A stretch of 13,029 nucleotides of DNA from Paracoccaceae bacterium. GTDB lineage: Bacteria; Pseudomonadota; Alphaproteobacteria; Rhodobacterales; Rhodobacteraceae. The notes beneath the pieces were generated by a model. The model did no database searches. It worked only from the letters and a program-made list of their open reading frames with translations, and had not been told where the DNA came from. Shown here one piece after another: positions 1 through 6,650 of this stretch; the stretch's first letter is position 1, and each line of letters opens with the position of its first letter. The stretch spans positions 1-13,029 of the forward strand of contig JALQTL010000140.1 of assembly GCA_023260935.1 (NCBI GenBank), given 5' to 3'. The position numbers and the translations under genes are program-made.

Positions 1-2
1 GC

Positions 3-211
3 GGCACCATGATCGCCCCGAACGACCCCAACTGGGATATGTTGCAAATCCCGTCCCTGAAGGCGCGGGAACCCCCCCGGTCAGGCTGGGTATGGCCAGC
101 GTCTATGGCGATCTGGGGCGCAATCCGCGCCTGACCGAGGCCCCCGCCCGCCATCTGAACAGCCTTTGGGCCCGGGGCACCGCCGCCACGCTGGCCGGTT
201 ATATCGGCTGA
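3..211 (+). pseudogene. Polyol (mannitol-type) dehydrogenase, 3' end only, apparent frameshift
   Basis: The gene starts left of the window. Positions 3-77 read in one frame as a peptide containing APNDPNWDMLQ and ending KAREPP. The next frame, from about position 74 to the TGA at 209-211, reads MASVYGDLGRNPRL and then LNSLWARGTAATLAGYIG. Together these resemble the C-terminal end of long-chain mannitol/polyol dehydrogenases (NAD-dependent polyol to ketose oxidation), where a DPNWD-LQ segment is followed by a YGDL segment and an LW..GT.ATL..Y ending; this family match is from memory. The two parts lie in different frames and meet at a run of seven Cs (72-78). Eight Cs would restore one continuous frame. 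The gene is therefore either broken, phase-variable, or carries a base-calling error. The product assignment is moderate; the end coordinate is firm. Confidence 0.5.
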
Positions 212-1240
212 TCAGCGCTTCATCATCCGGGCCACCACCGGCGCCAGCAGGATCACGATGATGATCCGCAGCAGGTGGTGGCTGACCACATAGGCCAGAT
301 CGGCGCCGGCGATGATGGCGATCACCACCATCTCGGCCTGACCGCCGGGCAGGAAAGCCAGAAAGGCATCCAGCGCGGGGGCTACGCCTGTCAGGTAGAC
401 CAGTTCGAAAAAGGCCAGCGAGATCAGCGCCAGAAGGCAGGCGTAAAGCACGCCCGCGCCCACATCCACGCGCAACTCTCGCCAGGTGATGCCCGCGTAT
501 TTCACCCCGACGGCAATGCCGATGAAGAACTGTGCGGCCCAGATGATTTCGGCGGGCGGGCGGGTGGTGATAACGCCGGTCAGCGACAGCGCCGCCGTCA
601 GGATCATCGGGCCAAGGATCGACGCCCCGAAAAGGCCCACCCGCTCGGCGATCTTCCACCCGGCAAGCCCTGCGATCACCATCAGCGCAATCTGCACCGG
701 GTCCGTGTCCAGCGCGGGGCGCCCCGGCGCCTGGGCAAGGTCAACCCCCCAATAGGCCACCATCAAAAGCGGGGCCACGGTCACGATGACCAACACCCGC
801 GTCGCATGGATCAGGCTGAGCGCGCGCACATCGCCCCCGGCTTCTTCGCCAAAGACCAGCATGTCCTGCAACCCGCCCGGCATCGCGCCATACCAGGCGG
901 TCGGGTGGTTGAAGCCAAAGCCGAAGCGCAGCAGCGGATAACCGACCGCCCCGATCAGCGCGATGAAGACCGGCACGAACAGCAGCGACAGGGCGAAATC
1001 AGGCAGATGCTGCACCGATCCCGGGGTGATGGATGACCCCACCGCCACGCCCAGAAAGGTGCGCATGAAGGTGCCAAGCGCGCCCGCATCCTGCATCCGC
1101 GCGCCCAGAAGGGCGGCAATCAGGCAGGCCGCCATGGGCCCCAGCAGCAGCGGCAGCGGCAGGCCCAGCAGCACAAATCCAAGCCCGCCGGCCCCGGCGA
1201 CGGCAAAGGTCAGCAGCCGGCGTTGGTGGGGTGGTGTCAC
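212..1240 (-). CDS. AbrB-family integral membrane protein (putative transporter)
   Basis: A 342-residue, very hydrophobic protein with many predicted membrane segments. It shows two related halves, as expected for the membrane AbrB family (PF05145). Family members are often labelled regulators or ammonia monooxygenases, but they look like transporters; the substrate is unknown. Examples of membrane segments are the N-terminal VAGAGGLGFVLLGLPLPLLL and the C-terminal LLRIIIVILLAPVVARMM. I start it at GTG 1240-1238 rather than the in-frame ATG at 1270. The GTG overlaps the DUF4387 stop as GTGA and has GAGATGG just upstream, while the ATG has no ribosome site. It is the last gene of the minus-strand transporter operon. 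Its stop abuts the stop of the convergent dehydrogenase with no bases between. Family is secure, function is not. Confidence 0.85.
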   Translation of the reverse strand: MTPPHQRRLLTFAVAGAGGLGFVLLGLPLPLLLGPMAACLIAALLGARMQDAGALGTFMRTFLGVAVGSSITPGSVQHLPDFALSLLFVPVFIALIGAVGYPLLRFGFGFNHPTAWYGAMPGGLQDMLVFGEEAGGDVRALSLIHATRVLVIVTVAPLLMVAYWGVDLAQAPGRPALDTDPVQIALMVIAGLAGWKIAERVGLFGASILGPMILTAALSLTGVITTRPPAEIIWAAQFFIGIAVGVKYAGITWRELRVDVGAGVLYACLLALISLAFFELVYLTGVAPALDAFLAFLPGGQAEMVVIAIIAGADLAYVVSHHLLRIIIVILLAPVVARMMKR

Positions 1241-1533
1241 AATGCCATCTCGGCCAGAAGATGCGCCCATTGCGCGCCGTGCATGTCGCGGTCCTGCGCC
1301 GAACCCTGCACCACGGGCCGGGGGATCGAGAATTTCACGACGTGCAGGTCTGCGATATCAAACCGCTTCACCAGTTGCGTTTCCGTGCCGTAAAGCCGGG
1401 CCACGGCGTCGGTCTTCAGCGCGGCCGACACGGTGGAAAAAGCCTCGGGCGTGCCGCAGAATACATCGATCGTCACCCAGAAGGGCCCGGCATTCTTGGA
1501 CCGGACCTTCAGCACCTGATCCTTGACCTTCAT
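1237..1533 (-). CDS. DUF4387 family protein, AtuA partner
   Basis: A 98-residue cytosolic protein with the DUF4387 signature. RSKNAGP lies at residues 11-17, followed by a T-D-V-F segment. A conserved C-terminal region around residues 67-91 contains IPRP, the D-R-D-M-H-G-A-Q run and a final A-H-L-L. The length matches a full single-domain family member. DUF4387 proteins are usually encoded beside AtuA/DUF1446 proteins or fused to them, so the pair probably forms one complex; the reaction is not known. The ATG overlaps the AtuA stop as ATGA, with AGAGG seven bases upstream, indicating translational coupling and fixed stoichiometry. The next gene starts on its own stop codon (GTGA). Confidence 0.88.
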   Translation of the reverse strand: MKVKDQVLKVRSKNAGPFWVTIDVFCGTPEAFSTVSAALKTDAVARLYGTETQLVKRFDIADLHVVKFSIPRPVVQGSAQDRDMHGAQWAHLLAEMAL

Positions 1534-2888
1534 GCCCCCACCTCTGTCACCGTCAGCCGGAAGGCCTGCATCGGATCATCCAGTTCCATCACATGGTTCA
1601 GCGCAAATTCGTAGAGCGCGCCCCGGTCAGTGGTGGCGGGGGAATAGGGGAAGGCAAAGGTGGGCAATTCTTCATCCTCGGTCAGCGGATAGTGCAGCAC
1701 GAAGGGGTTGATCAGCTTGCCGATCTCGGCCGCGGTGGCCTGCGTGGCAGCGGTGACGATGCCCAGCACCCCCACCTCGACCGGCTGGCCCTGCCGGTTT
1801 TCCAGCGACCCCAGCGCGCTGTCCACCCCGATCAGCCGGAATTCAAGGCCATAGGCATCGGCGGCAAGGCCCATGCGGCTGGCAATCTCGGCCTTCAGGA
1901 AACGGGTCAGCTTTTCCACCCATTCCCTTGCATTTGCCACATAATGCGGATCGCGGAGGACTGCCAGAATGGTGGTCTGATAGCCTGCCACCCGCGCTCC
2001 TTCCAGCTTGACGCTGTAGCGCCCGGGAACCCAGGCAGACCCTTCCACCCGCACCCGCCGTGCATCCAGCGCCGTGTAGACCGCGCCCCGCACATCCAGA
2101 TACCCGCCCGGTTCGTAAAGCTGGAACGGATCGGAGTTTTCATAAAGCATATGGGCCGAAACCGAATGCGGCGTGCAAAGCGCGCTGTCGTGCATCGCCT
2201 CGACCGTGAAGCCGCTGTCGTCGAAATCGACGACGATGACGCCGGAAGTGGGGTTGGTGGAACACAAGGCCCCGCATTCCGCGATCTTGGCCCCGTGCCA
2301 CGCACCCCCGGCATGATCCCCGCGCAACAGCGGCAGGGCGGCGATGGTGGCGGTATCGGTGGTCCGGCCGGCGATGATGATATCGGCGCCGGTGGCAAGG
2401 GCGGCCTGCACCTGTTCGGCCCCCGCAAGGGCCACGATATTGGTCATGGCGCGCAGCCCTTCGGCCGAAACCTCGGGCGCGGGGGGCAGGGGGCGCAGGC
2501 GGCCTTCTTCCATCGCGGTGATCACCCTTTCGGCGGGCTGGCTGGAATACAGCCGGGCCACGCGCAGCTTCTGGCCCAGCTCGGCGGCCAGTTCGGCGGT
2601 GATGTCGAACATCCAGTCCACCGTCGCATCGGTGCCGCAGGTGCCGGCGGTGCCGATGATCAGCGGCACGCCCGCCTTGGCGCGCGCCAACATCAGATCG
2701 CGCCATTCAGATTTGGTGGCGGCGCGGGCATATTTCGACTGGCCCGCGCCAAGGCTGAAGGGCCCACTGTCCGTGGACCCCCCGTCGATGGCAATGATGT
2801 CGGGCCGCAGGGCTACCCCGCGGGCAAGCGCCGCCCGGTCAAATCCAAGGCACAGAACGCCCGAAGGTACAAGCACGCGGGTTGTCAT
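1530..2888 (-). CDS. Acyclic terpene utilization AtuA-like protein (DUF1446)
   Basis: A 452-residue soluble protein of the AtuA/DUF1446 family, named for the Pseudomonas acyclic terpene (citronellol) utilization cluster. No reaction is firmly established for the family. Visible conserved motifs are DGGSTDSGP at residues 35-43, GTAGTCGTD at 79-87 and IIAGRTTDTA in the middle, all glycine-rich loops that may bind a substrate or nucleotide. Two ATGs stand in tandem (2891 and 2888). GGAG at 2899-2896 lies 7 nt from the second but only 4 nt from the first, so 2888 is preferred. The gene begins 12 bp after tctA and ends in an ATGA overlap with DUF4387. Here it sits with a carboxylate transporter and no other terpene genes, so action on an imported organic acid or its CoA derivative is more likely than terpene degradation; that is inference. 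Confidence 0.88.
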   Translation of the reverse strand: MTTRVLVPSGVLCLGFDRAALARGVALRPDIIAIDGGSTDSGPFSLGAGQSKYARAATKSEWRDLMLARAKAGVPLIIGTAGTCGTDATVDWMFDITAELAAELGQKLRVARLYSSQPAERVITAMEEGRLRPLPPAPEVSAEGLRAMTNIVALAGAEQVQAALATGADIIIAGRTTDTATIAALPLLRGDHAGGAWHGAKIAECGALCSTNPTSGVIVVDFDDSGFTVEAMHDSALCTPHSVSAHMLYENSDPFQLYEPGGYLDVRGAVYTALDARRVRVEGSAWVPGRYSVKLEGARVAGYQTTILAVLRDPHYVANAREWVEKLTRFLKAEIASRMGLAADAYGLEFRLIGVDSALGSLENRQGQPVEVGVLGIVTAATQATAAEIGKLINPFVLHYPLTEDEELPTFAFPYSPATTDRGALYEFALNHVMELDDPMQAFRLTVTEVGA

Positions 2889-2900
2889 CATCCGTCTCCG

Positions 2901-4424
2901 TCAATCGCTGGACATGTCGTCTGTCGCCGGAAGCGCCGGCTTCTTCAAGACCGCGCGCAGGAAGATGGGCGCGACAAAGCCCAGCAGAGCGGCCAGCCAC
3001 AGCCCGATCGAGATCGGCGAGGAGAACAGATAGGTCCAGTCGCCGTCCGAAAGCACCATGGCGCGGCGCAGGTTGTCTTCCATCGAATTGCCCAGAAGGA
3101 TGCCAAGGATCACCGGCACGGTCGGGATATCCAGCTTGCGGAACACCCATCCCATGACGCCGAAGCCGACCATCAGAAGCATGTCGAAGGACGATCCGGT
3201 GAGCGAGAAGATGCCCACGAAAGCCACCATCGTCACCCCCGGCAGCAGGATCCAGCTTGGCACCGAAAGGATGTGGACAAAGACCTTTACCATCGGCACG
3301 TTCATCAGAAGCAGCACCACATTGGCAATCAGCAGCGCCGCGATAAGGCCCCAGACAACCTCGGGCCGTTCGGTGAACAGCAGCGGGCCGGGGGTGATGT
3401 TCAGCGTCAGCAGCAGTGCCAGCAGAACGGCCGTGGTCCCCGAACCGGGCACGCCCAGCGTCAGCATCGGGATCAGCGCGCCACCGGCGGCGGCATTGTT
3501 CCCGGCCTCGGGCGCGGCCACGCCGCGGGGGTTGCCGGTGCCGAAGGTCGCCTTGTCGCGGGATACCGATTTTTCGGTCATATAGGCCAGGAACGACCCC
3601 AGAGAGGCGCCCGCCCCGGGCAGGATGCCGGCCAGAAAGCCGATGCCAGATCCGCGAAGCATGGCCCAGCGGGTAGACCACATCTTTGCCCAGTTCACGG
3701 TGATCTTGCCCAGCTTCACGCCGATCGCGCTGTCGCGGCCATGGGTTTCGATGAAATGGAACACCTCGGCCACGGCGAAAAGCCCGACGATGGCCACAAG
3801 GAAATCCACCCCGTCCATCAGGTGCAACTCGCCAAAGGTAAAGCGCGGCATGCCGGTGGTCTTGTCCATCCCCACCATCGCGATGGCAAGGCCAAGGGCC
3901 GCGGCAAGTGCCGCCTTGGCCTGATTGTTCGACCCGATGCCGCCCAGCGTGCAGAAGGCCAGCATGTAAAGCGCGAAATATTCCGCCGGCCCGAACTGGA
4001 AGGCGACCCGCGCCAGCAGCGGCGCCAGCAGCATCAGCCCGATGGTGGCAAGGAAGGCGCCGACAAAGGACGCCACGCCCGAAATCACCAGCGCATCCGA
4101 TGCAAAGCCCCGTTTGGCCATGGGATAGCCGTCAAGGCAGGTCATCATCGCGGGTTCATCGCCCGGAATGTTCAGCAGGATGGATGAAATCCGCCCGCCA
4201 TACATGGCCCCGTAATAAACCGAGGTCAGCAAGACCAGCGCCGAGATGGCATCAAGCCCCATCGAGAACGAGATCGGGATCAACAGTGCCACGCCGTTCG
4301 ACGGCCCAAGGCCGGGCAGGGCGCCGATGATGGTGCCCACGAAACAGCCGATGATCGCCAGCATCAGGGTCCATGGCGACAATGCGATGGAAAACCCCAT
4401 GGCGAGGTTGGAAATGATATCCAT
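2901..4424 (-). CDS. tctA: Tripartite tricarboxylate transporter large permease TctA
   Basis: A 507-residue inner-membrane permease, the normal length for TctA, with about 12 membrane segments. The protein is an internal duplication. The first half carries GALPGLGP at residues 34-41, followed by the conserved YGGRISSILLNIPGD segment. The second half carries GILPGAGASLGSFLAY and later TLGVPGSGTTAVLL. With TctB and the periplasmic TctC it forms a secondary, ion-driven importer of organic acids such as citrate-like di- or tricarboxylates; the actual substrate cannot be read from sequence. AGGAG lies seven bases before the ATG. It follows tctB after 13 bp and precedes the AtuA gene by 12 bp. Confidence 0.96.
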   Translation of the reverse strand: MDIISNLAMGFSIALSPWTLMLAIIGCFVGTIIGALPGLGPSNGVALLIPISFSMGLDAISALVLLTSVYYGAMYGGRISSILLNIPGDEPAMMTCLDGYPMAKRGFASDALVISGVASFVGAFLATIGLMLLAPLLARVAFQFGPAEYFALYMLAFCTLGGIGSNNQAKAALAAALGLAIAMVGMDKTTGMPRFTFGELHLMDGVDFLVAIVGLFAVAEVFHFIETHGRDSAIGVKLGKITVNWAKMWSTRWAMLRGSGIGFLAGILPGAGASLGSFLAYMTEKSVSRDKATFGTGNPRGVAAPEAGNNAAAGGALIPMLTLGVPGSGTTAVLLALLLTLNITPGPLLFTERPEVVWGLIAALLIANVVLLLMNVPMVKVFVHILSVPSWILLPGVTMVAFVGIFSLTGSSFDMLLMVGFGVMGWVFRKLDIPTVPVILGILLGNSMEDNLRRAMVLSDGDWTYLFSSPISIGLWLAALLGFVAPIFLRAVLKKPALPATDDMSSD

Positions 4425-4437
4425 GTCAGTGCTCCTG

Positions 4438-4878
4438 TCAGCCCATCAGGGCGCGGGGCAGGCCTTGCAGGCCAAGGCCGAGGATGACTTTGAACAGAAC
4501 GAAAAGCCCGATGCCCAGACCGATCCCGCTAAGCGCGGCGGGAACCGGGCGCGGGTTGATCATGTAGCTGAGCAGCCCCGCCACCACGATCGTGGGCAGG
4601 ATGAAGCCAAGGGGGCGGATCGTCATCGCATAGCCGATCAAGATCGCGGTCGCGGCGGCCAGCTTCAGGGCCATGGTCAGCGTGGGCCATTCGGCATCGG
4701 GGTCGGGTTTCAGAACCATCACAAGTGCACAGAGGATCACCACAGCGGCGACCATATAGGGAAACACCCGCGGACCGACCGGATCGGACATGAACGAGGT
4801 CTGGATGTTCGTGGCGCTGAGGATATACCCCAGCGCCAGAACAATCATGAACAGACCGAAAATACGGTCCTTGGCCAT
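4438..4878 (-). CDS. tctB: Tripartite tricarboxylate transporter small permease TctB
   Basis: A 146-residue membrane protein with four predicted hydrophobic segments, the usual size and topology of the TctB/DUF1468 small subunit. It opens with a helix (IFGLFMIVLALGYILSA), then a loop with the family-typical D-P-V-G-P-R-x-F-P segment around residues 32-40, and three further helices. It partners TctA in the membrane and is needed for transport with TctC. Its ATG shares one base with the tctC stop (TAATG), so translation is coupled. Assignment rests on size, topology, motif and neighbours together. Confidence 0.93.
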   Translation of the reverse strand: MAKDRIFGLFMIVLALGYILSATNIQTSFMSDPVGPRVFPYMVAAVVILCALVMVLKPDPDAEWPTLTMALKLAAATAILIGYAMTIRPLGFILPTIVVAGLLSYMINPRPVPAALSGIGLGIGLFVLFKVILGLGLQGLPRALMG

Positions 4879-5843
4879 TACTGGATGACCCCGATTTCCT
4901 TCGAAAGGGTGACGGTTTCAGCGATCACGCCATCCACCCAACCCTGGAAATCGCCGCCGACCTTGATGAAGGGGGCAAGCCCGTTTTCGGTCATCACCTG
5001 CTTCCACTGGTCACTTTCGGCCACCTGCTGAAGTTTGGCGGCCCAGGCGTTATACTGGTCGTCCGAGATGCCCTTGGGCACATAAAGCCCGCGCCAGTTC
5101 ACCGCCACCACGTCAAAGCCCTGTTCGCGCGCGGTGGGAATGTCTTCGAAGCCCGGCACACGCTCTTCAGTCAGGATCGCAAGGGGGCGCACATCGCCCG
5201 ACTTGATGAAGCCCACGATTTCCGACATGTCGCCGGTCATCGCCTGGGTGAAGCCGCCGACGGTCTGGGTGATCGCGTCGGCACCGCCATCCACCCCGAT
5301 ATACTTGATCTTGGTGATGTCATCGAAGCCTGCGGCCTTCATGATCTGCAAGGGCTTCATGTGGTCGAAGCCCCCCACGGCCGAACCGCCCGCGAAGGCG
5401 ACCGAACCGGGATCGGCCTTGATCGCATCGACCATGTCCTGAAGGTTTTTCAGCGGGCTGTCCTTGGCCACGACAATAACGCCGGGGTCGCCGCCGATGG
5501 CGCCAAGGAAGCGCACCTGATCGGCCGTGGCGCCGGCAAAGGCGTTCTGGGCAAGGCGCGTGGTGGTGGCCGACGAAGCGGCGACGATCAGGTCAGGGTC
5601 TTCGTTGCGTTCCGTCACGACATGGCTGTAGGCCACGCCACCGCCGGCGCCGGCCATGTTCGTCACCACCATCGGTGCGTCGATGGCGCCGATTTCCTGC
5701 ATGATCCGGGCGACCTGACGGCAGGTAAAATCCCAGCCGCCGCCCGGGTTTGCCGGGGCAATGCATTCCGTGGCCATGGCCGAGGTGCTGGCCATCATCA
5801 GGCCGAAGGCGCCAAAACCAAGCGCGCGAAGGGTCGTTTTCAT
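4878..5843 (-). CDS. tctC: TctC/Bug-type periplasmic substrate-binding protein
   Basis: A 321-residue secreted binding protein of the Bug/TctC family and the first gene of the operon. Residues 1-24 form a signal peptide (Lys-containing start, hydrophobic core, cleavage at AMA-T). The mature protein starts with CIAPANPGGGWDFTCR, the classic carboxylate-binding loop region of TctC proteins. Later hallmarks include NMAGAGGGVAY and the A-F-A-G-G-S-A-V-G-G segment. The open frame extends well upstream through the regulator gene, but the true start is ATG 5843: GGGAGGA lies six bases before it and a signal peptide begins exactly there. It captures the carboxylate for TctBA. It is divergent from the regulator operon, as in the known tctDE-tctCBA arrangement. 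Confidence 0.95.
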   Translation of the reverse strand: MKTTLRALGFGAFGLMMASTSAMATECIAPANPGGGWDFTCRQVARIMQEIGAIDAPMVVTNMAGAGGGVAYSHVVTERNEDPDLIVAASSATTTRLAQNAFAGATADQVRFLGAIGGDPGVIVVAKDSPLKNLQDMVDAIKADPGSVAFAGGSAVGGFDHMKPLQIMKAAGFDDITKIKYIGVDGGADAITQTVGGFTQAMTGDMSEIVGFIKSGDVRPLAILTEERVPGFEDIPTAREQGFDVVAVNWRGLYVPKGISDDQYNAWAAKLQQVAESDQWKQVMTENGLAPFIKVGGDFQGWVDGVIAETVTLSKEIGVIQ

Positions 5844-5874
5844 CTCTGTCCTCCCAAAAGGTTCTTGTGGCAGC

Positions 5875-5900
5875 GCCCCGGCCTCCTCTGGCCTTCGGGC
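5875..5900 (-). other. Possible stem-loop in tctC leader
   Basis: GCCC (5875-5878) pairs with GGGC (5897-5900), and GGCC (5880-5883) pairs with GGCC (5890-5893) around a six-base loop. The two 4-bp stems are separated by a small internal loop. It sits about 31 bases upstream of the tctC start and would be in the mRNA leader if transcription starts further up. It is short enough that chance in GC-rich DNA is a real alternative. Confidence 0.22.
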
Positions 5901-5928
5901 TTGCAGGGCGCACTCAAAGCTGGAAAGC

Positions 5929-5944
5929 TGACATGAACCTGTCA
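5929..5944. promoter_or_regulatory. Inverted repeat TGACA-N6-TGTCA, candidate operator
   Basis: A perfect 5-bp inverted repeat with a six-base spacer, arm centres 11 bp (one helical turn) apart. It lies in the tctC-tctD divergent region and overlaps the candidate -35 of tctD. Its symmetry and position suit binding by a dimeric regulator, for example TctD acting on both directions, although OmpR-family sites are more often direct repeats. It could belong to another regulator. Confidence 0.35.
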
Positions 5945-5981
5945 CGCGCCGAATAAATGTGCGGGACCGGGGGAGGGTTGC

Positions 5982-6650
5982 ATGAGATTTTTGCTGGTCG
6001 AGGATAATTCCGAGCTTTCCGCCTCGGTCGCGGCGCGGCTGCGGCTGGATGGCCATGCGGTCGATGCAGCCCTTACCCTGGCCGATGCCGAGGAATGCCT
6101 TGCCGTGGCGACCTATGACCTGATCCTGCTGGATATCATGCTGCCCGATGGCGACGGGCGGGATTTTCTGGCCCGGCACCGGCGGGCGGAACGGGAAACC
6201 CCGGTGATCGTGATGACCGCGCGGTCATCGGTCAGCGACCGGGTGGATGCGCTGGATACGGGGGCCGATGACTATATCACCAAGCCCTTCGATTTCGCCG
6301 AACTGGAGGCGCGCTGCCGGGCCGTGCTGCGCAGGCGGGGCGGCGCGGCGCAGACCGCGCGGCAGTTTGCCGACGTGTCCTTTGACCCGCTGGCCGCCAC
6401 GCTGGTGGTTCAGGGCGAGGCGCGCGATCTGCGCTCACGCGAGGTGCGGCTGATGGAACTTCTGCTGGGCGCGCAGGGGCGGATCATGTCGAAGGAACAT
6501 CTGGTCGATCGGCTGTTTTCCTTTTCCGAACCCGTCAGCGACAATGCGATCGAGGTTTATGTGGGCCGGCTGCGCAAGAAATTGCAGGGGTCGCGGGCGC
6601 GGATCGAAACGGTGCGCGGCCTTGGCTACCGGTTGATCGAGGCGGGGTGA
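5982..6650 (+). CDS. tctD: TctD-like OmpR-family response regulator
   Basis: A 222-residue two-component response regulator. The receiver domain (about 1-118) has the acidic pair E7/D8, phosphoacceptor D51 in LILLDIMLPDG, T79, Y98 and K101 in the KPF motif. The C-terminal winged-helix DNA-binding domain (about 125-220) ends in the typical V-Y-V-G-R-L-R-K-K-L and V-R-G-L-G-Y-R-L segments of the OmpR/PhoB class. GGGAGGG lies a few bases before the ATG. It overlaps the kinase gene (TGATG). Position divergent from tctCBA with its own kinase matches the TctD role: activation of the tricarboxylate transporter operon when the substrate is present. Confidence 0.93.
   Translation: MRFLLVEDNSELSASVAARLRLDGHAVDAALTLADAEECLAVATYDLILLDIMLPDGDGRDFLARHRRAERETPVIVMTARSSVSDRVDALDTGADDYITKPFDFAELEARCRAVLRRRGGAAQTARQFADVSFDPLAATLVVQGEARDLRSREVRLMELLLGAQGRIMSKEHLVDRLFSFSEPVSDNAIEVYVGRLRKKLQGSRARIETVRGLGYRLIEAG

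Larger units (their letters stand above)
5844..5981. promoter_or_regulatory. Divergent tctC / tctD intergenic control region
   Basis: This 138-bp gap is the only place for both divergent promoters. For the + strand a candidate is CTGACA (5928-5933), 18 bases, then AATAAA (5952-5957), followed by GGGAGGG at 5971-5977 before the tctD ATG. No convincing -35/-10 pair stands out for tctC. AAAGCTG occurs twice in direct orientation (5916-5922 and 5924-5930), 8 bp apart. An inverted repeat overlapping the candidate -35 is listed separately. The promoter assignments are pattern matches only. Confidence 0.5.

Noticed and set aside
1593..4187. 864-codon open frame on the + strand, antisense to the AtuA and tctA genes
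   Set aside because: Composition is His/Gln/Arg/Gly-rich low-complexity, typical of the antisense of GC-biased codons; the opposite strand carries clear family motifs throughout.
5844..6179. N-terminal extension of tctC
   Set aside because: Would bury a proper signal peptide inside the protein and overlap tctD; the ATG at 5843 has a strong ribosome site.
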